A stretch of 43,983 nucleotides of DNA from positions 1 to 43,983 of the forward strand of contig NZ_SRID01000014.1 in assembly GCF_004684805.1 (NCBI RefSeq), read 5' to 3'. Positions 30,937 through 39,663 of this stretch are shown here, one piece after another. The notes under the pieces were generated by a model that was given only the letters and a program-made list of their open reading frames with translations, ran no database searches and was not told where the DNA came from. The translations under genes were made by a program, and so were the position numbers. The DNA comes from Streptomyces palmae. Lineage in GTDB: Bacteria; Actinomycetota; Actinomycetes; Streptomycetales; Streptomycetaceae. Each line of letters begins with the position of its first letter. The stretch's first letter is position 1.

Positions 30937-33557
30937 CGGAGCCGGCGGTGGAGACGCCACCCGCGCCCGGCCCCACCATGGAACGGTTCGATCCGGCCGT
31001 CCTGCACAGCGGCGAACCGTTCACCATCCTCTACGGCCCGGGCGTGGGAGACGTCTTCGTGGACAGCGCCTACCAGATCTGCTTCTTCGAACAGGCGCTG
31101 TGGCGGCTGCTGCGGGCCGACGGCTTCGAGCGCATCGTCTTCAGCTCCCTCCAGCACCCGGTCTACTTCCGGGACCACGCCTCCCGCGACCTCTCCCGCG
31201 GCGAGAGCCGCCGAACCGCCAGCGCCCCGAACCCGCCGGGCGCACGGACCATGCGGCACCCGCGGCTGCGCGGGCCGCTCGACGCACTGCTGGTACGGGA
31301 CTTCGGCCGCCGACCGGCCCCGGAGCCACCGGGGAACCAGCCGGCCGGCGCCGCCGGCACCGGCTCCGCACCCGCGGCGCCGTCCACCGGAGTCTCCGAC
31401 CCGTTCGGGGTGATGACCCTCGTCGGCTATCTGCGCGGGTCGAAGCGGCGGACCGCGGTGGTCTTCCCGCACGCCGAGGAGATCCTCCGCCACACCCGCG
31501 CCCCGCGGCAGCTGGCCGACGCCCTGGCCGGCTGGGCCGACCACGTCGACGACCGCAACCAGTGGATCCTGGTCTTCAGCAAGCCGACCCTGGACGAGGT
31601 GGCGGAGTTCGTACGGGGCTGCGGCAACTATCCGCGGCTGGACACCTTCGTCACCGAGCGGCGCGCCGCGCCGGGCCGCGGCGGCACCCTCCGGATCGAC
31701 CACCCCCAGGCCGCCGAACTGGAGCGGCTGATCCACGCGGTGCGGGTACGAGAGCGCCTGCGGATCGCCGACTGGCGGGAACTGGACCCGATCGTCAAGG
31801 CGATGGCCGCCCATCCGGAGACCGCCCGCGCCTGGCGGACCCGGCTCAGGGAACTGGCCGCCGCGGGCGGGGAGCTGAGCCGCGACACGGTGCGCCAGTG
31901 GGTGGGCGCGGTGGCCGCCGACGGCCGCACCCCCTGGGAGCGGCTGGCCGCCATGCCCGGACTCGACGCGCTCAAGGAGCATGTCGAGCAGCTGCGGGCC
32001 GAGGTGGAGGCGAACGCGGAACTGCGGGCCGCGGGGCGGCTCACCCACGCCGAACCCCCGGCGCTGCACCTGGTGTTCACCGGCAATCCGGGCACGGGCA
32101 AGACCACCGTGGCCCGGCTGGTCGGCGAGATGTACCGGGACCTGGGCCTGCTCAGCCGCGGGCATGTGTTCGAGGCGAGGATCAGCGACCTGGTCGCCGG
32201 ATACGTCGGGCAGACCGCCGGGCGGACCGAGGCGGCCGTGGACCGGGCCCTGGACGGGGTGCTGTTCATCGACGAGGCCTATGGACTCAGCGACCAGCGG
32301 GAGGGGTTCGGCGGCGAGGCGATCCAGACACTGCTCAAGCGCATGGAGGACGACCGGGGCCGCCTGGTCGTCATCGTGGCCGGCTACCCGGAGAAGATGG
32401 CGGAGTTCCTGGCCGCCAACCCCGGCCTGGCGAGCCGGTTCCCCGGGTACAACATCATCGACTTCCCCGACTACCCACCCGAGACCCTGCACGCCATCCT
32501 GCTGCGCCGCCTGCACGAGCTCGGCCTGAGGCCGGCCGCCGACACCGCCGACCGGCTGCGGGAGATCGCCACCGAGATGCACCGGACCCGCGGCGAGGAC
32601 TTCGCCAACGCCCGGGACATGCGCACCCTCGCCGACGCCGTGCGCAGGGAGTGGGCGCGACGCGTCCGGGGCAACGTCACGGAGCCGGTCAGCGCCGCCG
32701 ACATCCCCGAGCAGTACCGGGCCTACCTGCCCAAACCCCCGCCCACCCCCGCCGCCCTGCTGGCCGAACTCGACGACTACGTGGGTCTCACGCCGGTCCG
32801 GGAGGTGCTCACGGGCCTGGCCGACCGGCTGAGGATGCGCCAGGACCTGGGCAAGGACACCATCGCCCCGCCCCATCTGCTGTTCACCGGGCCGCCCGGG
32901 ACCGGCAAGACCACCGTGGCCCGGCTGATCGGGAAGCTCTTCCGCGACCTCGGCCTGCTGCGCAGGGGACACATGGTGGAGGCGACCCGCACCGACCTGG
33001 TCGCCGGCTATGTGGGACAGACCGCGCCCCTGGTGCGCCAGGCCGTGCACGACGCGCTGGACGGGGTGCTGTTCATCGACGAGGCGTACAGCCTGGTCCG
33101 CGACACGGGAGGACAGGGGGGCTTCGGCGCCGAGGCCATCGACACGCTGAACCGCGAGATGGAGGAGTGGCGGGGCCGCCTGGTGGTGATCGCGGCCGGC
33201 TACCCGCGGGACATGGACGCACTGCTGGACTTCAACGCGGGGATGCGGTCGCGGTTCACCACCCGGGTGCCCTTCCCCGAGTACACGCTCGAGGACCTGG
33301 TGGAGATCCTGCGCCGGATGGCCGCCGCGGACGGCTACACCCTGGGCGCGGGAGTCGTCGAACGGGCCGCGAGCTGGCTGGAGCGGACCCGGCGGGCGAA
33401 TCCGGCCGCCTTCGGCAACGCCCGTACGGTGCGCGGACTGCTGGGGACCATGGAGGGCCGGATGGCGGCCCGGTACGTACCGGGGGTCACCGAACCGGAG
33501 TTCCGGCCCGAGGACGTGCCCGGCCCGCCGGTCAGCCCCCCGTCCGAAGGAGGGTGA
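30933..33557 (+). CDS. Tandem CbxX/CfxQ-type AAA+ ATPase
   Basis: This 874-residue protein has two full AAA+ modules of the CbxX/CfxQ (rubisco-activase/EccA-like) class. The first has Walker A GNPGTGKT (384-391), Walker B VLFIDEAYGL and a GRLVVIVAGYP sensor strand. The second has GPPGTGKT (653-660), VLFIDEAYSL and GRLVVIAAGYP. Both carry the family's VAGYVGQTA pore-region motif. The first 330 residues look like a third, degenerate P-loop module: GPGVGD (35-40) in a Walker A position without the Lys, and AVVFPHAEEIL in a Walker B position. Last gene of the operon, expected to form a ring that remodels proteins. Its 3' end overlaps a convergent gene by 26 bp. Confidence 0.93.
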   Translation: MTEPAVETPPAPGPTMERFDPAVLHSGEPFTILYGPGVGDVFVDSAYQICFFEQALWRLLRADGFERIVFSSLQHPVYFRDHASRDLSRGESRRTASAPNPPGARTMRHPRLRGPLDALLVRDFGRRPAPEPPGNQPAGAAGTGSAPAAPSTGVSDPFGVMTLVGYLRGSKRRTAVVFPHAEEILRHTRAPRQLADALAGWADHVDDRNQWILVFSKPTLDEVAEFVRGCGNYPRLDTFVTERRAAPGRGGTLRIDHPQAAELERLIHAVRVRERLRIADWRELDPIVKAMAAHPETARAWRTRLRELAAAGGELSRDTVRQWVGAVAADGRTPWERLAAMPGLDALKEHVEQLRAEVEANAELRAAGRLTHAEPPALHLVFTGNPGTGKTTVARLVGEMYRDLGLLSRGHVFEARISDLVAGYVGQTAGRTEAAVDRALDGVLFIDEAYGLSDQREGFGGEAIQTLLKRMEDDRGRLVVIVAGYPEKMAEFLAANPGLASRFPGYNIIDFPDYPPETLHAILLRRLHELGLRPAADTADRLREIATEMHRTRGEDFANARDMRTLADAVRREWARRVRGNVTEPVSAADIPEQYRAYLPKPPPTPAALLAELDDYVGLTPVREVLTGLADRLRMRQDLGKDTIAPPHLLFTGPPGTGKTTVARLIGKLFRDLGLLRRGHMVEATRTDLVAGYVGQTAPLVRQAVHDALDGVLFIDEAYSLVRDTGGQGGFGAEAIDTLNREMEEWRGRLVVIAAGYPRDMDALLDFNAGMRSRFTTRVPFPEYTLEDLVEILRRMAAADGYTLGAGVVERAASWLERTRRANPAAFGNARTVRGLLGTMEGRMAARYVPGVTEPEFRPEDVPGPPVSPPSEGG

Positions 33558-34506
33558 CCCGCCCTTCGGTGTCCTGCGCCCCGCGCTCCTCCAACACCTG
33601 GCCCAGCGCCTCGTCCGCCGCCCGGAGCCGCTGGTCGATGGCGTCCGTCACGGCCTCCACCTCCTCCAGCGTGGCGTGCTGCCCCGCCTGCGCTTCGGCG
33701 GTGCCCCCCGCCGCCGCGGCGGCGCCGCGCAGCGCCCGGGCGAGTTCGCGGTCGGCCTGCGCGTGCCGGCGCAGGGACGCCAGCCGCGAGCCCCGCTCGG
33801 CCTGGATGCGCTCCAGGCGGTCATGGCAGGAGGCGAGCTCGGCGAGGCTCGCCTCGTGCTCCCGCTCCGCGGCGGCCAGCGCCCCCTGCGCCTTCGCCGC
33901 CCGCTCCAGGACCTGCCTGGTCTGCGGTGCCAGGACCGCGAGCTGGTCCTCGGTGAGCCGCACCAGCGCGTCACTGCCGGTGCGCAGCGCCCCGTCCACC
34001 CCGGTGTCCCGGCCGCGCAGCTCCGCCAGCCGGCCGCCGATGACCTCCTGCTGCTCGCGCAGCGCGTCCAGCGCGAGAACCAGCCGCTCCAGCCGGCGCA
34101 GCTCGTCGACCTGCCGACGCAGCTCCTCGTGCTCCGCCAGCCGGCGGCGCAGGGCCTCCTCCGCGGCCACCAGCTTCTCCAGGACCTCGCGCTCGGCCGC
34201 GACCCGGTCGCCCGCCTCCGTGAGCTGCCGCATCAGCTCCTCGGTGCCGCGCCCCACCCGGTCCCCGGGCCGGGCCGTCGCCAGCAGCCCGGGCAGCGCC
34301 TCGGCCAGCCCCCGGCCCTCCTCCAGCGCGTCGTCCAGCTCGTACAGGACCGCGAGCGCGTGACTGCCGCCGGCGCCGCCGTCCACCCGGCCCACCGCGG
34401 CCGCGGCCCACCGCAGGGCGCACCCCAGCACCCGCAGCGCGGCCTCCTGCTCGCCGATGCCGGTGGCGGCCAGCACATCCGCGATCTCCCGCCTGGTGTC
34501 GTCCAC
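33532..34506 (-). CDS. Coiled-coil protein, convergent with the AAA+ gene
   Basis: This 324-residue protein is mostly helical. The N-terminal 110 residues (ADVLAATGIGEQEAALRVLG, AVLYELDDALEEGRGLAEAL) are a separate helical region. The rest is coiled coil rich in Glu, Arg and Ala (LAEHEELRRQVDELRRLERL and similar). No membrane segment is present. I prefer GTG 34506 (before DDTRREIADVL), preceded by GGGGGG; ATG 34545 is the alternative. It shares a 167-bp divergent region with the Trypco1-like gene and ends inside the AAA+ gene. It may be an extra scaffold of the system or a regulator of the protease unit. No named family recognised. Confidence 0.75.
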   Translation of the reverse strand: MDDTRREIADVLAATGIGEQEAALRVLGCALRWAAAAVGRVDGGAGGSHALAVLYELDDALEEGRGLAEALPGLLATARPGDRVGRGTEELMRQLTEAGDRVAAEREVLEKLVAAEEALRRRLAEHEELRRQVDELRRLERLVLALDALREQQEVIGGRLAELRGRDTGVDGALRTGSDALVRLTEDQLAVLAPQTRQVLERAAKAQGALAAAEREHEASLAELASCHDRLERIQAERGSRLASLRRHAQADRELARALRGAAAAAGGTAEAQAGQHATLEEVEAVTDAIDQRLRAADEALGQVLEERGAQDTEGRVTLLRTGG

Positions 34507-34673
34507 GACGCCCCCCGTCGGACTCCCGTCCCCTCGGACCCTCATCGAACCCGCCCGTGTCCGGACCGCACCGGCCGGCCGCGGTGCATCACCGGGAAAC
34601 CCGCCCGCGGACGGCGCTCCCGGCACTATCCTCCTTCAGACCGGTGTCCGGCGGGTGGCAGTTCGGGGGACTG

Positions 34674-35003
34674 ATGGCCGAGTTGGTGCGATTCGACGGT
34701 CCTGAAGGGACCTCACTGCTGGTCGAGGTGGCGGACGACGGACCGGAGCTGGAGCTCATCGCCCGGGATCCCAGCGGCGTGGCGCAGGCCGGCCGCCGAC
34801 TGGAGGAGGCGCTGGCGGCGGTGCGCCCGGCCCTGCGCTCGGTGGCCGACTCGATACGGGCCCTGGCGCCCGACGAGTACGAGGTCGAGTTCGGGATGAA
34901 GCTCAACGCCGAAACCGGTGTGGTGATCGCCAAGACCGCCCTCGAGGGGCACTTCAACGTCACCCTCCGTTGGAGCCGGAGCGCTCAGGGCACCGGGGAG
35001 TGA
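34674..35003 (+). CDS. Trypco1-like (trypsin-co-occurring domain) protein
   Basis: This 109-residue protein matches the small proteins annotated as CU044_2847 family/trypsin-co-occurring domain 1 in actinobacteria. It has an N-terminal strand pair (VRFDGPEGTSLLVEVAD), a helix (GRRLEEALAAVRPALRSVAD), and the conserved end VEFGMKLNAETGVVIAKTAL then GHFNVTLRW. Proteins of this family are found next to genes for trypsin-like protease-NTPase fusions. The next gene, 4 bp downstream, is exactly that. The start ATG has GGGGGA upstream. It is a likely partner, inhibitor or adaptor of the protease. Confidence 0.9.
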   Translation: MAELVRFDGPEGTSLLVEVADDGPELELIARDPSGVAQAGRRLEEALAAVRPALRSVADSIRALAPDEYEVEFGMKLNAETGVVIAKTALEGHFNVTLRWSRSAQGTGE

Positions 35004-35007
35004 GCCG

Positions 35008-38000
35008 GTGGCCGCGGCTCGGGAGCGCCCGCCCTGGCTGGTGAGCGTCCGGCGCTCCCGCGCCGAGGATCCGGTCGGCGCCGGGCTGCTGGTCACTCCG
35101 CGGCACGTGCTGACCTGCGCCCATGTGGTGCGCCCGGGGTCGGCCCCGGGGCTGCCCGAGGACCCGGTGTTCGTGCAGTTCCAGCACGCCTCGGCACACG
35201 AGCCGATCCCCGCCACCGTGGTGCCCGGCGGCTGGCACCCGGTCTCCGGCTCCGGGAACGGTGACATCGCGGTCCTGGAACTCGGCGCCCCGGCGCCCCC
35301 GGAGGCGGAGCCCGCACCGCTGCGCAGTACGGACCCCGGCACCTGGGACCACCGGTTCCGCGCCTACGGCTACCCCCAGGAGCGCTCGCGCCAGGGGGTT
35401 CCGGTGCGGGGCGAGATCATCGGCCACGCCGGCAGCGAATGGCTGCAGGTGGAGGCGAGCCCGCACAGCGGCTGGGCGCTGGAACGGGGTTTCTCCGGCT
35501 CCCCGGTGTGGGACATGACGAGCCAGGGTGTGATCGGCGTACTGGTCGCCCGCGACTCGGTGAAGAAGGTCGACCGGCGCACGGCCTACGCGATCAGGGT
35601 GGAGACCCTGGTGCGGTACTGGCCCGCGCTCGCCCCGTACGTCCGCGACGCGACCTCCGAGGAACTGCGGACCCGCCTGGAGAACCTGCTGTGGATCCCG
35701 CTGACCGAGGAGGGGGAGATCCCCCGGGTCGACCAGGTGGACCCGCACGACATCGGGGTCTCCCGGTCCACCTACAGCGACCACCCGGACCAGGCCCCCT
35801 ATGTGCCCCGGCGCCGGCAGGACGACCAGCTCGACGCCGCCCTCGCCGGGGCCAGGTTCGTCCTGCTGGCCGGGCGCTCCAAGGCCGGCAAGTCCCGCAC
35901 GCTGTACGAGGCGCTGCGGCGCACGCTGCCCGGCGCCCGGCTGATCGTGCCGCGCCCGGACAGCTCGGGCTCCCGGATCCTGGACGACCTGAGCCGGCTC
36001 AAGCTGCCGACCGGATCGGACCGGTCCGTGCTCTGGCTCGACGACCTGCACCGCTACCTCCAGCCCGGCGGCCTGGACCTGCAGATCCTCGACCGGCTGG
36101 CCCACCGGAACCCGGCCGTCACCGTGGTCGCCACGCTGCCTGCCAAGCAGCGGGCGGCGCTCACCGCCATGGAGAACGAGGTCGGCCGCATCGCCCGTAC
36201 CGTCCTCGGCAAGGCGCGCACCGTCGAACTGCCGTCGTTCCTCGCCGCCGAGGACGCCGCCGTCGCCCGGGAGCTCTATCCCAGGGAGGACTTCACCTCC
36301 CGCGGCATCGGCGAGCTGATGGTCGCCGCTCCCGCCCTGGAGCAGCGTTTCGGCGACGCCCCCGAGAGCTGCCCGGCCGGCTGGGCGCTGGTGAAGGCCG
36401 CCGCCGACTGGCACCGGATGGGCATGACCGCGCCGGTGCCCGAGGCCGCGCTGCTGGAGCTCTTCGAGGCCTACCTCCGCGCCCACCCCCCGCACGTCGA
36501 CGCCGACGAGTCGCTGTACGGGACGGGCCTGGCCTGGGCGCGGGAGCCGGTCGCCGGCGGCATCGCCCTGCTGGAGCGGGTCCCGGGCCCCGACGGCAGG
36601 CCCGCGTACGCCGGATCCCCGTACCTGTCCGAGTACCTGGACGGCAGGTCCGACGACCCGTCCGCCGCGGTGCCCGCCTTCGCCTGGGAGTACCTGGCCG
36701 GCCGGCAGCCGGCCGGGGAACTGCTCCGGATCGCGTACGTGGCGCTGGTGCGCGCCGAGCCCGATGTCGCCGTGCGGATGTTCCAGCGGGTCGCCCGGGT
36801 GGCGGACGACCGGGAGGGTTCGGCCTGGGCCTCGCTGATGCTCGGTGAGATACGCCTGTACCAGGGGGACTTCGAGCAGGCCGTGGCCCTGCTGGACACC
36901 GCGGCCTCCTCGGGCGCGGAGGACGTGGTCCCGCTCGCCCAGGTCGAGCTGGCCGGAGTGCTCATGATGACCGGTGAGCGGGCCCGCGCGCGAGCGCTGC
37001 TGGAGGTGGCCGTCGGCGCCCGGGACCCGCAGGTCTCGCAGATGGCCCAGGTCGGTCTCGCCCGGGTGCTGGCGTTCCAGGGCGAGGCCCAGCGGGCCGA
37101 ACAGCTGCTGGAGGCCGTCCTCGCCGCCGGCGACGCGGAGGTGACCACCCTGGCCCAGACGGAGCTGGTCCGGGCGCTGACCGACGGCGGCTCGCGGGGA
37201 GTGCGCTCCGGGCGCGCGGCGGGCCGCGAGATCGGAAAGCCCGGTGGCCCGGCGCTGGGAGCCGCCCGCGCGGGTTCGGCCGAGATGGCCGAGCAGCCCT
37301 GGGCGCTGTCCCGGGCGGTGGGCGACTCGATCGCGGGCCAGATCACCGGGCTGGCCGAGGTGAACCTCAGCGGGCTCTACGCCAACCAGGGCAAGCTGGA
37401 CCGGGCCGAGGAACTGCTGAAGTCGGCGGTGAGCAGCGGCGGGTACCACATCGTGCCGCAGGCCCAGTGGGGCCTGGGCGAGCTGTACATGCTGCGGGGC
37501 AGGCTCGCCGAGGCTCACGGGATGCTGGAGGCCGTACTGCGCTCCGGACATCCGCTGCTGGTCCCGCCCGCCACGGTCAGCCTCGCGATCGTGCTGCTGC
37601 GCCAGGGCGACGAGCGGGCCCTGCCCATGCTGCGCGAGGTGGACCGGCTGGGCCATCCCGATCAGGGGCCGCGCGCGGCCTGCGTCCTGGGCGAGTGGTA
37701 CACCGGCCAGGGGGATGCCGAACCGGCCCGGCACTGGCTGGACCGGGCGATCGCCTCCGGCCACCCGGACTGGTCGCTCACCGCCCGGGTCGACCTCGCC
37801 TTCGTCGTGGCGGCGGACCGGGAGACGGACGGCGAGCAGGACGGGACGGCCCGGGCCGAGGAACTGCTGAGGGAGGTGATGCGGTCCGGGCACCCGGAGC
37901 AGGCCCCGCGCGCCGCCGACACCCTGGGTGAGCTGCTGGCCGCGGAGGGCCGGCCGGGCGAGGCGGAGGAGGCCTACCGGGCGGCGATCGCCTCCGGTCA

Positions 38001-39423
38001 CCGCGACTGGACCCAGATCTCCCGGATCAACCTGGCCGCCGTACTGTCCGGCAGCGGGGAGAGCGGCACGGCCGAGGTGCGGGAGCTGCTCACCGAGGTG
38101 ATGGGGTCCGGGCACCCCGAACAGGGTCCGCGCGCCGCCGACATCCTGGGTGATCTGCTGGCCGCGGACGGCCGGGTGGAGGAGGCGGAGGAGGCCTACC
38201 GGGTCGCGATCGACTCCGGCCACGGCGAGTGGTCCCTGATCGCCCGGATCGACCTGGCCGTGATGCTCGCCGACAACGGGGACCTCGCACGGGCCGAGAG
38301 CCTGCTGCGGGTGGTGGCCGAAGCGGACAACCCCACCGCGGCGGTCTGGGCCAACACACTGCTCGGCATGGTCCTGGTGTACGGCGGCCGCAGCGCCGAA
38401 GGCTTCCCGTACCTGCGTGAGGCGGGTGAACGCGGTCAACCGCCGGTGGCCCAACTGGCCCGCTTCCAGCTGGCGAAGTTCCTGCTCGACGGCGACGGCG
38501 ACGGCGACGGCGGCGCCGACCACGCCGAGGCCCGCGAACTCCTGCGGTCCGTGGTCGAGGACGCCCCCTCGGACGTGACCGAGGTGGCCCGTGCCTACCT
38601 GTGCGTGCTGCTGCTGCGCGAGGGCAACCACGACGCGGCCGGGGAACTCATGCTCGGCGTGGAGGAGTCGGGCGACACCGAGGCGATCGCGGTCGCCTAT
38701 CTCGGCGCGGGGGAGTATCTGCTGGAGGTCGGTGAGGTGGAGGCGGCCGGGGACCTCCTGGAAGGCGCCCTGCACGCGGACGACCCGCAGGTCGCGGCCC
38801 GGGCCGGGGCGCTGCTGGGTGTCGTACGCCGTTCCGCCAACGACTTCGAGGAGGCACGGCGGCTGCTGGGCGACGCCCTGGCCACCGGGGACCCGGAGGT
38901 CGAGCCGATGGCCCGGCGCTACCTCGGCAGCACCCTCTTCCGGATGGGCCTGCTCCGGGAGGCCGAGGAGGTCCTGCTCCCCCTGGGCCGCTCGGCGGAC
39001 GCCGAGCACCGGCCGCAGGCGCTGCGCCTGCTGGGGCAGGTCCTGGTGGCGGACGGCAGGCCGGAGGAGGCATACCCCTGGTTCGAGGAGGCCATCGGGT
39101 GCGGCGACCCGGAGACCGAGTCCGCGGCCCGCTACGACTTCGCCGAGTTGCTGCTCAGCATGGGGCAGCGGGAACGGGCCCGGGAGGTCTGGGCCCCGGA
39201 GGTGGCCGAGGAGGAGGAGCCGGCGGACGGCCCCGCCGGGACCGGCCCCCTCCCGGCTCCGGCCGCCGGGCGTGCGCCGGCCGACCCGCCGGGGCCCGCC
39301 CCGCACCCCCTGCCGGCGGTGGTGCTCTCGCTGCTGGGCGACGTGGCCTCCGCCGAGGGCGACGAGGCCGAGGCCCGCTACTGGTACGGCCTGGCCGGGA
39401 ACGGGCCGGAGCCCTCGGCATGA
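35008..39423 (+). CDS. Trypsin-like protease-P-loop NTPase-TPR protein
   Basis: This 1471-residue protein has three parts. Residues 1-205 are a trypsin-like serine protease with His39 (LTCAHVV), Asp86 (NGDIAVLEL) and Ser163 (GFSGSP), all present. Residues about 270-560 are a STAND-like P-loop NTPase with GRSKAGKS (289-296) and Walker B VLWLDDLH (341-348). From about 590 to the end lie many TPR-like helix pairs (AEELLxxAxxSGHPEW style), with the last units also enriched in Gly/Pro. There is no signal peptide, so the protease should act inside the cell. GTG 35008 has a GGGGAG ribosome site and follows the Trypco1-like gene by 4 bp. It is the probable effector of the locus, with the TPR region as sensor. 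Confidence 0.93.
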   Translation: MAAARERPPWLVSVRRSRAEDPVGAGLLVTPRHVLTCAHVVRPGSAPGLPEDPVFVQFQHASAHEPIPATVVPGGWHPVSGSGNGDIAVLELGAPAPPEAEPAPLRSTDPGTWDHRFRAYGYPQERSRQGVPVRGEIIGHAGSEWLQVEASPHSGWALERGFSGSPVWDMTSQGVIGVLVARDSVKKVDRRTAYAIRVETLVRYWPALAPYVRDATSEELRTRLENLLWIPLTEEGEIPRVDQVDPHDIGVSRSTYSDHPDQAPYVPRRRQDDQLDAALAGARFVLLAGRSKAGKSRTLYEALRRTLPGARLIVPRPDSSGSRILDDLSRLKLPTGSDRSVLWLDDLHRYLQPGGLDLQILDRLAHRNPAVTVVATLPAKQRAALTAMENEVGRIARTVLGKARTVELPSFLAAEDAAVARELYPREDFTSRGIGELMVAAPALEQRFGDAPESCPAGWALVKAAADWHRMGMTAPVPEAALLELFEAYLRAHPPHVDADESLYGTGLAWAREPVAGGIALLERVPGPDGRPAYAGSPYLSEYLDGRSDDPSAAVPAFAWEYLAGRQPAGELLRIAYVALVRAEPDVAVRMFQRVARVADDREGSAWASLMLGEIRLYQGDFEQAVALLDTAASSGAEDVVPLAQVELAGVLMMTGERARARALLEVAVGARDPQVSQMAQVGLARVLAFQGEAQRAEQLLEAVLAAGDAEVTTLAQTELVRALTDGGSRGVRSGRAAGREIGKPGGPALGAARAGSAEMAEQPWALSRAVGDSIAGQITGLAEVNLSGLYANQGKLDRAEELLKSAVSSGGYHIVPQAQWGLGELYMLRGRLAEAHGMLEAVLRSGHPLLVPPATVSLAIVLLRQGDERALPMLREVDRLGHPDQGPRAACVLGEWYTGQGDAEPARHWLDRAIASGHPDWSLTARVDLAFVVAADRETDGEQDGTARAEELLREVMRSGHPEQAPRAADTLGELLAAEGRPGEAEEAYRAAIASGHRDWTQISRINLAAVLSGSGESGTAEVRELLTEVMGSGHPEQGPRAADILGDLLAADGRVEEAEEAYRVAIDSGHGEWSLIARIDLAVMLADNGDLARAESLLRVVAEADNPTAAVWANTLLGMVLVYGGRSAEGFPYLREAGERGQPPVAQLARFQLAKFLLDGDGDGDGGADHAEARELLRSVVEDAPSDVTEVARAYLCVLLLREGNHDAAGELMLGVEESGDTEAIAVAYLGAGEYLLEVGEVEAAGDLLEGALHADDPQVAARAGALLGVVRRSANDFEEARRLLGDALATGDPEVEPMARRYLGSTLFRMGLLREAEEVLLPLGRSADAEHRPQALRLLGQVLVADGRPEEAYPWFEEAIGCGDPETESAARYDFAELLLSMGQRERAREVWAPEVAEEEEPADGPAGTGPLPAPAAGRAPADPPGPAPHPLPAVVLSLLGDVASAEGDEAEARYWYGLAGNGPEPSA
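37636..38304 (+). repeat. Recent tandem duplication in the TPR region
   Basis: Units starting near 37861 and 38083 are 222 bp (74 codons) apart and share about two thirds of residues by hand count (SGHPEQ, PRAAD, EAEEAYR in both). A more diverged copy begins near 37636 (LGHPDQ, PRAACVLGE). Recent expansion suggests active evolution of the putative sensor surface. Confidence 0.75.
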
Positions 39424-39533
39424 GCCCCGGACGGGACGCGGCTTCCGCGGCCCTGGTGTCGCCGGACGGTCGCGAAGGAGCCCTCGCTGGGGAACCCGGG
39501 GTCCGGCCGCTCCGGGAACCGCGCTCCGATCAC

Positions 39534-39563
39534 CGGCACATCGGTTGAATGACCGATGTGCCG
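39534..39563. promoter_or_regulatory. Strong inverted repeat upstream of the amidohydrolase
   Basis: Two perfect 12-bp arms, CGGCACATCGGT and ACCGATGTGCCG, flank a 6-bp TGAATG spacer. It lies 101 bp before the amidohydrolase start and 111 bp after the protease gene stop. An operator, possibly for the LuxR-type protein encoded two genes on, is likely; a terminator of the protease unit is the other option, though there is no T tract. A weak -10-like CATAGT lies at 39579-39584. Confidence 0.6.
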
Positions 39564-39663
39564 CGCCGCCGGCAGGGCGCATAGTCCTCATCGTTCGACC
39601 TTTCCGTGCCCGTACGCGCTCCGCGTGCGCTCGGCTCGGACGTACCGATGAAAGGACGCCGCC

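Noticed and set aside
34960..35003. Possible antisense promoter or leader between the Trypco1-like and protease genes
   Set aside because: Only 4 bp separate the two genes and the ribosome site of the second lies in the end of the first, so the pair is best seen as one transcript.
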